Assembly (NCBI RefSeq): GCF_041949975.1
Contig: NZ_JBHFQG010000027.1
Coordinates: 1 to 53,313, forward strand
Direction of reading: 5' to 3'
Source: Alteribacillus sp041949975
GTDB taxonomy: Bacteria; Bacillota; Bacilli; Bacillales; Marinococcaceae
DNA: 53,313 bases
Position 1 is the stretch's first letter; every line of letters begins with the position of its first letter. Shown here piece by piece: positions 16,984-26,187 of the stretch. Made by a program: the position numbers and the translations under genes. The notes below the pieces were generated by a model. That model made no database searches. It was not told the origin of the DNA and saw only the letters and a program-made list of their open reading frames with translations.

Positions 16984-17071
16984 TAAACATTCCCTCCAAA
17001 ATTTTAATAGTTACATTGTAGGTGTCTTTGATAGCTCGAGGATGAGCAGTAAAGGAAATGGAGTGACCGAG

Positions 17072-17440
17072 ATGGAAGAAAATGAAAAACAAACGGTAGA
17101 TTCTTTATACATACAGCAGCATCTTGCTAATGAAAGAACTTATTTAGCTTGGATTCGCACTTCTATTGCCATCATGGGGGTAGGATTTTTTGCGACCAGC
17201 CTTCATTTCTCCACCCCTTTAAGCAATTACTATGATGAATTTATGGCAATATTAATCAGTGTTATTGCTTTTGTTATCGGGGTAGTCATTATTTCAATCT
17301 CTACATATATTTATTTAAAAAATAGAAAAACAATCAACACTGGAGAATACTACTCTTCTAATATTGCTATTATATTCACAAGCATATTAATGACACTTAT
17401 TCTTGCATTATTACTAACATATTTTCTAACTTTTAATTAG
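17072..17440 (+). CDS. DUF202 (YidH-like) small membrane protein
   Basis: 122 residues. The signature HLANERTYLAWIRTSIAIMG is at about residues 15-35, followed by three hydrophobic helices with short loops. Function is unknown; the family is widespread in bacteria and related to domains of fungal vacuolar transporter chaperones. ATG 17072 is preferred because GGAGTGA stands 5 bases upstream, while ATG 17042 has no ribosome site. Confidence 0.85.
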   Translation: MEENEKQTVDSLYIQQHLANERTYLAWIRTSIAIMGVGFFATSLHFSTPLSNYYDEFMAILISVIAFVIGVVIISISTYIYLKNRKTINTGEYYSSNIAIIFTSILMTLILALLLTYFLTFN

Positions 17441-17513
17441 GTAGGAATATGGGCCATAATAGGAAACGAGTTTTGAATTTACTTTCCTCCGAAGAGTGAT
17501 AAATCATCAAATG

Positions 17514-17550
17514 AAAAAGCATGGACTTTTACAAAAAGATCCATGCTTTC
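17514..17550. terminator. bidirectional terminator
   Basis: AAGCATGGA (17517-17525) and TCCATGCTT (17540-17548), with A-rich sequence before and T-rich after. It serves both the DUF202 gene and the convergent amidase gene. Confidence 0.85.
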
Positions 17551-17563
17551 TTTATACATTATT

Positions 17564-19270
17564 TTACCAATCATAGTACTCGACTATCCCATCATAGACA
17601 GCATCCGCTGCTTTTTCTTCATAATTTGGTTGTTTCATACGTTCAGCATCCTGGGTGTTTGTAAGGAAGCCTAATTCGATTAAAGTGCTTGGCATGGTCG
17701 TATTTTTAATAACGTAGAAACCTGCTTCTGCAACTCGTCTGTCACTCATACCAGTTCGAGCCACAAGCTCTTTTTGAATAGACTCTGCTAATGCCTGACT
17801 TTCAACAGCTTTTTTATCGTTATTATAAAAGGTTTCTGCCCCTTCAGCAGCTGGACTGGCTGCATTTGCATGAATGCTAACGAATGAGTCGGCATCGGCT
17901 TCTTCAGCAACATTTACTCTTTCATTCAATTCTAGAAATGTATCATCGCTGCGAGTCATTACCACATTCACATCAGAATCTTCCAGTCTTTCTTCGACTT
18001 CAAGTGCTACATCTAAGACAACTTCTTTTTCCACAAGTCCATTGGCTGAAGCGCCGCTGTCATGAGCTCCATGTCCCGCATCAATAACAATGGTTTTGTC
18101 AGTAAGAGCACTTTCACCCGGCTCTTTTTCTTGCAGGTAATAACGGTGTACATATCCTTTCTCGCCGTTATAATCTACTAAAGCCCAGTCTTCACTAGCA
18201 TGTTCGTAAACATCAACGATATCCCCTTCATCCAGACTTCCAATTCTATCACTATCTGGATTAGCATCCGTTCTAACATTCAAGTCAGATACAGTTGCTT
18301 TTGCTTCTGTAATAATTTGATTGTCAGATACGGAAGAAGAATCCTCTGACTCTTCCGGCTCTTGTGGGTCCTCTGGTTCTTCTGATTTAACGTCATTAGC
18401 TTTGTCTATGTAACTATGATAGACATACAACCATTCACCGTTATGTTCTGTTTTGAGCCATTCACCATCAGCTTCATATATATCAATAGTGGTACCTTTT
18501 TCAAATGTTGTAACAGTATCATAGCTCATCCCGGGACCGCTTCTTGCGTTCAAGGGGGTGTCTGCATTTACTTCTCCTTCGTAAACGATGTTATCTTCTT
18601 TTAAATCCTCTTCTGAAGGCTGAGCTACTGGCTCTTCTTTTTCCTGGTCATTTAAGTCTTCCTCCATGGCTCTTGCCAAATAGGCCGATACTTCTGCTCT
18701 TGTGGCATTTTCATTTGGTCTAAAATGATCTTCGTCTTCAATTATCCCGTGTTCAGCTAAAGTTGCTATGTAGCCCTTAGCCCAAAAATCATCGGAAATA
18801 TCTTCAAAGTTTACTTCTGCGTCATTGTTCTCTGCTTCCTCACCGAAAAAAGCTCGTCCGACAATAGCTGCCACTTGAGCTCGTTCAATGTTTCCATTTG
18901 GATCAAATCGGCCGTCCTTTTTTCCGGTGAATGCTTCTAATTCTGCAGCACGTTCAATATGTTTAAATGCCCAAAACTCTGTGTTTACATCTGAGAAGGT
19001 TGGGGAAGAAGGAGTATGTATACTGTCAGAACTCAAAGCATTGGACATCATTTTAGCTGCTTGAGCTCGGGCTACCTCTTCTTCAGGACCAAAATCACCT
19101 GATTCGCGGCCATCTACTATCCCTTTTTCCTCTAGAAATGAAATTTCGTTTTTGGCCCAGTAATCTTCTCCAACGTCATTAAAGGCCTCTGCCTGACTTA
19201 AGTTAGCTGCGGATAAAAACGAAATGGAAGCAGCTGCTACCAGGATTGGATATGAAATTTTTTTCCTCAA
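17564..19270 (-). CDS. SLH-anchored N-acetylmuramoyl-L-alanine amidase with SH3 domains
   Basis: 568 residues, exported and cell-wall bound. A signal peptide ends at QAEA about residue 29. Three S-layer homology domains follow (about 30-205, each near a FNDVGEDYWAK-type motif), then two bacterial SH3 domains (about 225-285 with NARSGPGMSYDTV, and 325-385 with NVRTDANPDSDRIGSL) joined by Glu/Ser/Pro-rich linkers. The Amidase_3 catalytic domain lies at about 390-565. Zinc ligands and catalytic Glu are in VIDAGHGAHDSG, LVEKEVVLDVAL, SIHANA and STLIELGFLTN. It cuts the amide bond between muramic acid and the stem peptide. The start is probably TTG (19268-19270) behind GAGGAGG, which places the signal peptide at the N-terminus. 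The protein is acidic, as in salt-adapted relatives. Confidence 0.93.
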   Translation of the reverse strand: MRKKISYPILVAAASISFLSAANLSQAEAFNDVGEDYWAKNEISFLEEKGIVDGRESGDFGPEEEVARAQAAKMMSNALSSDSIHTPSSPTFSDVNTEFWAFKHIERAAELEAFTGKKDGRFDPNGNIERAQVAAIVGRAFFGEEAENNDAEVNFEDISDDFWAKGYIATLAEHGIIEDEDHFRPNENATRAEVSAYLARAMEEDLNDQEKEEPVAQPSEEDLKEDNIVYEGEVNADTPLNARSGPGMSYDTVTTFEKGTTIDIYEADGEWLKTEHNGEWLYVYHSYIDKANDVKSEEPEDPQEPEESEDSSSVSDNQIITEAKATVSDLNVRTDANPDSDRIGSLDEGDIVDVYEHASEDWALVDYNGEKGYVHRYYLQEKEPGESALTDKTIVIDAGHGAHDSGASANGLVEKEVVLDVALEVEERLEDSDVNVVMTRSDDTFLELNERVNVAEEADADSFVSIHANAASPAAEGAETFYNNDKKAVESQALAESIQKELVARTGMSDRRVAEAGFYVIKNTTMPSTLIELGFLTNTQDAERMKQPNYEEKAADAVYDGIVEYYDW

Positions 19271-19524
19271 AACGACAAAATCCTCCTCTCGTTCATAAAT
19301 AAGGCAAAATCCGCCAATCATTTCTCCTGTGCTTAGGATATCATGTGAGAGTTTTATAGACTAGACATTTTGCACGAATAAAATAAATTGCGAAAAAAAT
19401 AACACTATTTTTGTCGAAAATTTGAATATGCTGCTGGGATTCTGATCAGTCTAAAAATTTTGTCATAAGTTAGTTTAGTAAATAAAAATTTTGTCCATAA
19501 ATGACTTTGAAAGGGTGAATAACT

Positions 19525-20195
19525 ATGCAAGCTGTCACTTTTAAAGGAAAAGACCTCTTATTGGAGTGTGGAACACAGCGGAGTGAAGCAAGGTGATACG
19601 GTAGTTGTACTGGATTGTGGACCGATTGGGTTAATGACGCAAAAGTTTGCTTGGATGAAAGGAGCAGACAGAGTAATTGCTGTAGACCAGGTTCCTCATA
19701 GACTAGAACATGCTAAACGAACGAACCAAGTAGAAACGTACAACTTTAAGGAGCACGAAGAGATGGGAGCTCTATTGTATGAGAACACTAAAGGAGGGGC
19801 TGATGTAGTAATCGACTGCGTTGGCATGGATGGAATAGTACCTCCAAATAAAAAATTCGGTTCGGAGGGAGACAATCAATTTGGGACGATAAGTCCAATT
19901 GTGACTGCTTCTTAAGCTGTAAGTAAGTTTGGAACCGTACAGCTTACGGGAGTTTATGGTACCGAAGCTAACAATTTTCCAATAGGTAACTTTTTCACTC
20001 GTAAATGTTTCTTTGAAAATGGGACAGGCTCCAGTTATTCACCTTATGCCAAAACTCTATGAAATGGTGGAGAAATAAGAATTTGATCCTACAGATATTA
20101 TAACGCATAAAATGCCGCTTTCAGAAGCAGGGGAAGCTTACAGGATCTTTGATAAAAAAGAAGACGGCAATATAAAAGTTGTGTTAAAACCATAA
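19525..20195 (+). pseudogene. zinc-dependent alcohol/formaldehyde dehydrogenase, internally deleted
   Basis: ATG 19525 opens MQAVTFKGKD, the usual first residues of FdhA-like zinc dehydrogenases. After about ten codons the sequence jumps to WSVEHSGVKQGDTVVVLDCGPIGLM, the Rossmann fold that normally begins near residue 165, so about 150 codons with the catalytic zinc ligands are gone and the frame changes. The Rossmann part runs to a stop at 19915. Further remnants (VSKFGTVQLTGVYG, PTDIITHKMPLSEAGEAYRIFDKKEDG) continue in shifted frames to TAA at 20193-20195. It cannot make an active enzyme. Confidence 0.85.
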
Positions 20196-20197
20196 AA

Positions 20198-20232
20198 GAG
20201 AAGGGAAGCCGTAAAAGGTTTCCCTTCTTTTT
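20198..20232. terminator. bidirectional terminator
   Basis: GAGAAGGGAA (20198-20207) pairs with TTCCCTTCTT (20219 onward), followed by T5. It lies between the deleted dehydrogenase and the convergent symporter gene. Confidence 0.8.
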
Positions 20233-20244
20233 ACGTTTACATTT

Positions 20245-21693
20245 TTATTCCTTCTCTGAACGCTTCGGCTTTTTGTCCCAAGCTTCGATGTTATTTAAAC
20301 CTGGGATGCTGTCTTTATAGAAAACAGGATCCTTTCCTAAGCGTCTTTGCTGTTGATAATCATCTAGAGCAGATACGGCTATTTTAGTAAGTAGAGCGAC
20401 TGCAATAAGGTTAACTAAAGCCATAGAGCCCATGAATACATCAGCCAGTGCCCATATGATTTCTAATTCACTCATCGCACCAACGATAACCATGATTAAA
20501 AAAGCAACCCGGAACGCTTGAATATAAGCGGGATTTTCAGAAATGAATTCAATATTGGCTTCACCGTAATAATAATTTCCAAGCAGTGAACTAAATGCAA
20601 AAAAGAATATAGCGATTGTAACGAAAATTTGAGCCCAGCCTCCTAGATGAGTATTTAAGGCAAGCTGTGTCAATTGTATTCCATCTGATTCACCCGATGT
20701 ATGTCCACCGGCTAAAATAATAATAAATGCGGTGGAACTGCAAATAATTAGTGTGTCTGTAAATACTCCGAGGGTTTGAACCAGCCCTTGCTTAACCGGG
20801 TGACTAACATGAGCGGTAGCAGCAGCGTTAGGAGCACTACCCATACCGGCTTCATTAGAAAATAGACCGCGCTGCACCCCGTTCATAATTGCAGCTCCTA
20901 AACCGCCGCCGGCAATCTCTTGTAACCCAAATGCATTACTAATAATAAGAGAAATAACTTCAGGTAAAGCTCCAATATTTATTAACATAACCACTAAGGA
21001 GACAAGGATATAAATTATAGCAAAAAACGGAACGACAAATTCTGAAACAACGGCAATGCGCCGTATGCCTCCAAAAACGATAATACCTATCAAAATGGCA
21101 ATAGTTATACCAATCCAAAACGGCTGGATATCATAAGCGCCAGTAAAGGCCTGGGAAATTGTATTGGATTGTACACCGTTAAATATTAAACCAAAGCATA
21201 ATGTAATAAGGATTGCGAATAGAATACCCATCCAGCGCATGCCAAGGGCTTTTTCCATATAGTAAGCAGGCCCGCCCCGGAATCCGTCTTTATCTTTCAC
21301 CTTATACATTTGGGCAAGCGTACTTTCTACAAAACCAGTAGCTGCTCCGACCAAGGCAATCATCCACATCCAGAAAATGGCTCCGGGTCCTCCAGCTGTT
21401 ATAGCTAATGCAACCCCTGCTAAGTTTCCGGTCCCAACTCGAGCCGCAGTACTAATTGTGAACGCTTGAAATGGAGTAGTTCCTTTTTTCTTTTTAAAAT
21501 CGGTTCGGTCGGTTCCTTGAAATAAAAGAACAATCATTTCTTTTATCATTCTAAACTGCACAAAGCGTGTTTTAACTGTAAAAAATACACCTAAAAACAA
21601 TAATAATCCAACAAGAAGGTACGTCCATAAAATTTCATTACTTACATCAACAATATCACCGAGCCACGTATCCATAGTCAGCCAAGTTTCCAA
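20245..21693 (-). CDS. AGCS-family sodium:alanine/glycine symporter
   Basis: 482 residues and about ten helices. Family marks are TAARVGTGNLAGVALAITAGGPGAIFWMW near residue 90 and SNEAGMGSAPNAAATA near residue 285. The protein imports alanine or glycine with sodium (a few members use protons). The start is TTG 21691-21693: AAGGAGTGA lies 7 bases upstream, and the longer frame would add about 36 residues with no ribosome site and a poor match. The C-terminus is charged (KKPKRSEKE). Monocistronic. Confidence 0.93.
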   Translation of the reverse strand: METWLTMDTWLGDIVDVSNEILWTYLLVGLLLFLGVFFTVKTRFVQFRMIKEMIVLLFQGTDRTDFKKKKGTTPFQAFTISTAARVGTGNLAGVALAITAGGPGAIFWMWMIALVGAATGFVESTLAQMYKVKDKDGFRGGPAYYMEKALGMRWMGILFAILITLCFGLIFNGVQSNTISQAFTGAYDIQPFWIGITIAILIGIIVFGGIRRIAVVSEFVVPFFAIIYILVSLVVMLINIGALPEVISLIISNAFGLQEIAGGGLGAAIMNGVQRGLFSNEAGMGSAPNAAATAHVSHPVKQGLVQTLGVFTDTLIICSSTAFIIILAGGHTSGESDGIQLTQLALNTHLGGWAQIFVTIAIFFFAFSSLLGNYYYGEANIEFISENPAYIQAFRVAFLIMVIVGAMSELEIIWALADVFMGSMALVNLIAVALLTKIAVSALDDYQQQRRLGKDPVFYKDSIPGLNNIEAWDKKPKRSEKE

Positions 21694-21869
21694 AAAATCA
21701 CTCCTTAAAAAGTTTAGTTTGAAATGAATATGAAGAGGGGAATCAAAATGTAAGGTCCTCTGTTGCTTATACTTACTGAGGTTATAAAAATTTTTGCACA
21801 AAAGTTATTTTAACAAAAAGGTTTATAATTTTCGAATAAGTGAAAACAAATTTTTTCACACTTTTCTTC

Positions 21870-21899
21870 TCATACCCTTCCTTTTTCTGAGGCATACTA
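21870..21899 (+). promoter_or_regulatory. sigma-G promoter of tlp
   Basis: TCATA (21870-21874; consensus GHATR), 18 bases, then CATACTA (21893-21899), an exact match to the forespore -10 CATWHTA. It lies 26 bases before the tlp start. Known Tlp proteins are made in the forespore. Confidence 0.75.
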
Positions 21900-21925
21900 A
21901 ACCAAACGAAAAAGGAGGAATGAAT

Positions 21926-22153
21926 TTGGCTAAACCAGATGATCGTTCTAACAACGCAGAAAGAATTGAAAACAATATTGGGCACACGCTGCAAAATATG
22001 AATGAGGCGAGAGATTTTGAAAAAGCGCACTCTGAAGAGCTGAGTCAAGAAGAAAAACAGCAAATTGAAGAGAAAAACCAACGTCGTGAAAGAGCGATAG
22101 AAGGCATGCGCGAAGAAATCAAAGATGAAGTAAATGATCAGCAGAACCACTAA
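21926..22153 (+). CDS. tlp: small acid-soluble spore protein Tlp
   Basis: 75 residues, very hydrophilic. AKPDDRSNNAERIENNIGHTLQN at the start and EKNQRRERAIEGMREEIKDE at the end are the family pattern. It is made in the developing forespore and degraded on outgrowth; its molecular role is unclear. TTG 21926 is preferred: AAAGGAGG is 7 bases upstream, and the ATG two codons earlier lies only one base from it. A sigma-G promoter and a terminator frame the gene. Confidence 0.93.
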   Translation: MAKPDDRSNNAERIENNIGHTLQNMNEARDFEKAHSEELSQEEKQQIEEKNQRRERAIEGMREEIKDEVNDQQNH

Positions 22154-22169
22154 TAGTAAGACTTAAAGG

Positions 22170-22212
22170 CAGGCATAAAGAGTGTGATTCACCTTTATGC
22201 CTGTAGGTCTTT
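22170..22212 (+). terminator. terminator of tlp
   Basis: CAGGCATAAAG (22170-22180) and CTTTATGCCTG (22193-22203), an 11-bp perfect stem, followed shortly by T5. Confidence 0.9.
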
Positions 22213-22526
22213 TTAACTCTTTTCATAGTAGTAATCCTTAGTAGTCCTATGTCATCTAGGATAGAAGTTAGCTTATATAACATCTGCCTCATCAATTCAA
22301 GGGGTTGCTAACTTTGAAACAGTCAAAAATTATAAATGAAGTATTTTGGAAGAGCACTCACCTGTTTGCGGTCGCTGTTATTCATTTTGTAATAGAGTGC
22401 AGGTTCCATTTTTATTTCAAAAGCTGTATCCCTGGAGTAAATTTTTAATAGGAAAAACACTTCCTGTTCCAAATAATAAAATTTCTGCCACTTAAGGAGA
22501 TCATTCTCTTAGGTGGTTTTTTCGTG
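22213..22526. other. intergenic, no gene; one terminator-like hairpin
   Basis: A frame of 44 codons beginning TTG near 22312 (LKQSKIINEVFWK...) has no ribosome site or family. A hairpin at 22488-22516 (CCACTTAAGGAGA with TCTCTTAGGTGG) followed by T6 resembles a terminator and might close a small RNA or a lost gene. Confidence 0.45.
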
Positions 22527-22693
22527 CTTTAGGAAATTATAAAGCTATTGATGTATGGTAACTCACCTTATTGGATTAGCCGAGTCTAGCTCCAGCCGCT
22601 CGGGGTTTCTTCTCTTCCTCCTCCGGTCATCAGGATGACCTCCTGAGGAAGGTCCAGAACCTGTCGCGGCTGATCAGGGGCTTGCGCTTTTGT
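22527..22693 (+). repeat. dispersed intergenic repeat, copy A (divergent)
   Basis: Shares with the other three copies the TTAGGAAATTATA left motif, GTCTAGCTCCAGC, CTCGGGG, and a right end of TGTCGCGGCTGATCAGGG followed by GCTTGCGCTTTT. The centre differs from the other copies but is again self-complementary (TCAGGATGACCTCCTGA), so the fold is kept more than the sequence. It lies just upstream of the broken cation exchanger gene. Confidence 0.75.
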
Positions 22694-22766
22694 TATTTTA
22701 AGGTTATTTCCAAAAGTAAGAAGGGTACTAGGAAGAGGCAAGTCTCAGCAGGAAGGAGCTTCATGA

Positions 22767-23756
22767 ATGTCTATTTTATTATTTATCGCTGCGGCAATAG
22801 TCTCTTTTTTTGCAGCAATACAGTTATAACTTATGCCGATATAATAAGTAAACAAACCAAGCTCGGCGGTATGCTGGCAGGGACCATTTTGCTTGCTGTA
22901 GCCACCTCTCTTCCCGAGTTAACATCTACTCTTTCAGCTGCAGTTATTGGAAACGCAGATATTGCCGTTGGTAATGGAATCGGAAGCATTCTATTTAATA
23001 TATTCGTTTTGTTTTTACTCGATCTTTATTTTCGTAAAAAAAGACTGTTTCTAGGGGTCTCTGATAATCATGTGTACACAGGAATTATTGCTCTCATTCT
23101 TTGTGTAAATAGCAGCAGCTGTATCTCTTACGATAAACGTAGAGATGGAATTTGGAAATTTAAGTTTGGCCAGTATTGTTATTATTATCGTTTATTTTGG
23201 AGGGCTTGGGCTGGTGTCAAAAATCCACCATAAAGATTTACAACAGAAAGAACAAACTTCTAAGGTTTATGAAAAAAAGAGCGGAATGTCTGCAAAAAAA
23301 GCAGGTATTCGCTTTGCTGTATTTGCAATCGTGATTTTGGGTGCTGGGATCACTTTGACGTTGTCTGGTGACGCCATGTCTGAAAACACTGGAATAAGTG
23401 CAACAGTAGTTGGAAGTTTTCTTATAGCTTTGACTACATCTTTTCCAGACGCAGTAAGTGTATTCATTGCTTTGAAAGCAGTAAATATTAACCTGGCTAT
23501 AGGTACGATTTTAGGAAGTAACTTATTTAATGTATTTAGTATTCCTCTTAGTGATATTTTTTACCGGCCGGGTAGTATATGGGCTGATGCAGATGATCAG
23601 CACATTTTAAAAGCAGCAGCCGGTTTTGTTCTGACAACCTCTGTTTTGCTGATATTAAAGAGAGATCGTACAAAAAATACGCTCACCTATGTTTTCCCTT
23701 CTGCTATCATTGTTCTGGGGTACCTTGCTTTTGCAATTTATGTGATTTTTAATTAA
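22767..23756 (+). pseudogene. cation (Na+/Ca2+-type, CaCA family) exchanger, two frameshifts
   Basis: GGAAGGAGC precedes ATG 22767, which gives MSILLFIAAAIVSFFAAIQ. The frame is lost near 22825 and resumes in another frame as TYADIISKQTKLGGMLAG, then shifts back near 23110 to SLTINVEMEFGNLSLASIVI and continues to 23756. Corrected, it is 329 residues with two alpha-repeats: LAVATSLPELTSTLSAA...GNGIGSILFN, and FLIALTTSFPDAVSVF...GTILGSNLFN. These are the ion-binding halves of CaCA exchangers. The shifts compensate each other, so either the gene is dead or two single-base sequencing errors are present. Confidence 0.8.
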
Positions 23757-23782
23757 AAATTGTAATCAAATTAAAATATAAT

Positions 23783-23808
23783 TGAAACGTCATCTCTTTC
23801 CAATCGTT
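23783..23808 (+). promoter_or_regulatory. sigma-W-like promoter of floT
   Basis: TGAAAC (23783-23788), 16 bases, CGTT (23805-23808). The -35 is exact; the -10 differs from CGTA by one base. In B. subtilis the floT (yuaG) operon is part of the sigma-W regulon. Confidence 0.6.
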
Positions 23809-23865
23809 AGATAGTAGAGCAAACGCTAATTATTATTTTGTAAATATGATTAAGGAGGAGTAGAG

Positions 23866-25380
23866 ATGGTTGAAGGTTTATTTATGATTATTTTATTTAT
23901 TCTTATTTTCTTGGCCCTCGTAGCGGGAATGGTGACATTTTTTATTTTTCGTATCCGTTACAAAACAGCGAGTTCTAATGAAGCACTTATTGTCACCGGT
24001 CCAAATTTAGGAGATCCCGAAAAAGAGAAAAATGTGTTTGAAGATCAAAATGGGCGTTCGGTGAAAATCATTCGCGGCGGCGGATATCGTCTGCGTATGT
24101 TCCAAACGGCAACGCCGATTGATTTAACATCTTTCCAGCTGCAAGTTGACTCAGAGAAGGCATATACGAAAGAAGGTATTCCTGTACGTGTGAATAGTAC
24201 GGCTGTCATCAGTATAGGCAGCGAGCTCGAGATCATGGCAAACTTTGCGGAGAAATTTTTAGGGAAAAAACAAAATGAGCGAGAATCGGAATTGAATGAT
24301 GTGTTAAATGGTCATCTGCGTTCCATTATTGCATCTCTTCCTATTGAAAAGATCTACAATGACTTTAAAGAAGTCAATACACAAGTAAAGAAAATTGCCG
24401 AAGCGGATTTGAAAGGGATGGGTTTTGAAATCACGTCTTTTGCCTTAAATGATGTTGAAGATGTTGATAAAGAGAACGGCTATATTGATGCATTGGGGCG
24501 CCCTCACATTGCCAATGTACAGAAAAAGGCGAATATGGCAGAATCGGATGCAAAGAAAGAAACACGTATTTACCAGGCAAAAAATGATCAGGAAGCACAA
24601 GATGAAGAAAACCGCCGCTTAACAGCTATTGCCGCATCCAAAAAAGAAAAAGATATTAAAGAAGCTGAATTCCAAAAAGAAACAAACCGGGCGGAAGCAA
24701 ATGCAGATCAAGCCGGAGAGTTAGAAAAACAAAGATTAGCTCAGCAGGTGAAAGAAGAAGAACTCAAAGTCCAATACATAGAAAGACAACGAGCCGTAGA
24801 GCTAGAAGAAGAGGAAAATAAACGGCGCCGTTCTATCGCTAATGCCGAAGCTTACGAAACAACGAAAAAAGCACAAGCCGAAGCAGACAAAGAGCGTATA
24901 AAAGGGGAATCTGAAGCAGAAGTGATACGCCAGCGTGGTATCGCGGAAGCTGAATCAAAAGAGCGTATGGCAAAAGCAATGGAGCAATACGGAGAAGCTG
25001 CGATAGTGGAAATGCTGTTAAATGTGCTGCCTGATTATGCAGAGAAAGTTTCTGCACCGATTTCTCAAATTAAAGATATGAAAGTCATCGATATGGGTGG
25101 AAGTCATTCTCAAGGTGGATCGTCAAAAGTAGCCAATAATGTCACTTCAACGATGCTAGGCATTCAAGAGTCTTTAAAGGAAACAACAGGTATGGATTTG
25201 AAGGCTATGTTAGAAAGCTATGTTTCTCGGGGAAACGTCAATAATTTTGGTTCAGAGGAAACATATGACCATGGAGTAGCAGCAACCAGGGAACCCAATG
25301 AAGAAATAAAAACGACAGAGGAAGATAATGAAGTAGAAGATTCTGAGAACGAGAACACAAGTTCAGATAGGAATAAATGA
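23866..25380 (+). CDS. floT: flotillin-like membrane protein FloT
   Basis: 504 residues. One N-terminal membrane helix (about residues 4-28) is followed by a PHB/SPFH domain (about 30-220, with GGGYRLRMFQTATPIDLTSFQLQV) and a long coiled coil rich in Glu, Lys, Ala and Arg (about 225-370, with repeated EAE/AEA segments). A Gly/Ser-containing tail with acidic end (EEDNEVEDSENENTSS) closes the protein. FloT organises functional membrane microdomains and membrane fluidity in bacilli. In B. subtilis an NfeD-like partner gene (yuaF) lies upstream; none is present here. The start ATG follows AAGGAGGAG; a terminator follows. Confidence 0.94.
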   Translation: MVEGLFMIILFILIFLALVAGMVTFFIFRIRYKTASSNEALIVTGPNLGDPEKEKNVFEDQNGRSVKIIRGGGYRLRMFQTATPIDLTSFQLQVDSEKAYTKEGIPVRVNSTAVISIGSELEIMANFAEKFLGKKQNERESELNDVLNGHLRSIIASLPIEKIYNDFKEVNTQVKKIAEADLKGMGFEITSFALNDVEDVDKENGYIDALGRPHIANVQKKANMAESDAKKETRIYQAKNDQEAQDEENRRLTAIAASKKEKDIKEAEFQKETNRAEANADQAGELEKQRLAQQVKEEELKVQYIERQRAVELEEEENKRRRSIANAEAYETTKKAQAEADKERIKGESEAEVIRQRGIAEAESKERMAKAMEQYGEAAIVEMLLNVLPDYAEKVSAPISQIKDMKVIDMGGSHSQGGSSKVANNVTSTMLGIQESLKETTGMDLKAMLESYVSRGNVNNFGSEETYDHGVAATREPNEEIKTTEEDNEVEDSENENTSSDRNK

Positions 25381-25382
25381 AA

Positions 25383-25415
25383 AAAAGGTGCCCGTAAATG
25401 AAGGGCACCTTTTAT
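25383..25415 (+). terminator. terminator of floT
   Basis: AAAAGGTGCCC (25383-25393) and GGGCACCTTTT (25403-25413), an 11-bp stem with a T-rich tail. Confidence 0.92.
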
Positions 25416-25527
25416 TTATCAGCGGAAACGGGCTTGTTATAAGCGAAAAAATTGTCGAAACCGGCAAAAAATTTGTAAATTCGATCCAAATTTCAAAATG
25501 TATCAGCGAAAAGCACTGAACCCAAAA

Positions 25528-25562
25528 AAATCGACTCCCTTCATTTCGAAGTAAGTCGATTT
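25528..25562 (-). terminator. terminator of the ligD-glycosylase unit
   Basis: On the minus strand AAATCGACT pairs with AGTCGATTT and a T-run follows. The first arm lies inside the last codons of the glycosylase gene and its stop codon is in the loop. Confidence 0.75.
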
Positions 25563-26176
25563 ATAATTTTTTTTAGCTCATCTAAATGCTTATATATGTC
25601 GGTTTCTAAACTGCGTCTATATAACACAGCTGCCGGATGATAAATGGGTAGAATGGTGTAGGTTTTTGAGGAAAATCGGTACGCATTGCTTTCCCAATCA
25701 TCCAAATAACGGATGGAGGTCTCTACAGGAATTCCAGTGACTTTTTCCATTCGAGGGGATTTCCCTAACAGACGCCAATAAGCAATGCGTCCCATCGGAA
25801 CAATAATGGAAGGCCTGGTCAGTTCAATTTCGGCATCAAGAATCGGAGCATGGGCTGCAATTTCTTTTTGGTTAGGGGTACGGTTATATTTACGAGGTTC
25901 CTTTCCACGGGGCGTTCCCCATTTATATGGGCGGCTGCGAACTGCACTTGTAATGTAAATATCATTTCGTGATAAACCGAGATATTCGATATATTGATTA
26001 AAATACTGTCCGGCTCTTCCGCTAAAAGGAATGCCATTATTTATTTCTGTCTCCCCGGGAGCTTCCCCTACAAACATGACAGAAGGATTTTGCGGGCCTT
26101 TTCCGTAAACAAATCCTTCACAAGGATAAGGCTCTATTCGTTTTTGGCATTGTTGAATAAGTTGTTCCGATAACAT
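25541..26176 (-). CDS. uracil-DNA glycosylase superfamily protein (family-4-like), lacking cluster cysteines
   Basis: 211 residues. PSVMFVGEAPGETEINNGIPFSGRAG (residues 31-56) is the uracil/water-activating motif of family 4/5 enzymes, and PIYHPAAVLYR near the C-terminus is the second active-site motif. It would remove uracil, or a related damaged base, from DNA. Family 4 enzymes normally hold a 4Fe-4S cluster through four Cys; here only Cys10 and Cys19 exist, and the usual CRP segment reads SRP (AVRSRPYKW). It follows ligD by 11 bases on the same strand and shares its promoter, which ties it to spore DNA repair. The start ATG follows a ribosome site inside the ligD end (GAGGAGT). Confidence 0.85.
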   Translation of the reverse strand: MLSEQLIQQCQKRIEPYPCEGFVYGKGPQNPSVMFVGEAPGETEINNGIPFSGRAGQYFNQYIEYLGLSRNDIYITSAVRSRPYKWGTPRGKEPRKYNRTPNQKEIAAHAPILDAEIELTRPSIIVPMGRIAYWRLLGKSPRMEKVTGIPVETSIRYLDDWESNAYRFSSKTYTILPIYHPAAVLYRRSLETDIYKHLDELKKIINRLTSK

Positions 26177-26187
26177 AAGTTACTCCT

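Noticed and set aside
22312..22450. 44-codon TTG-started frame
   Set aside because: No ribosome site, no family and no conserved features.
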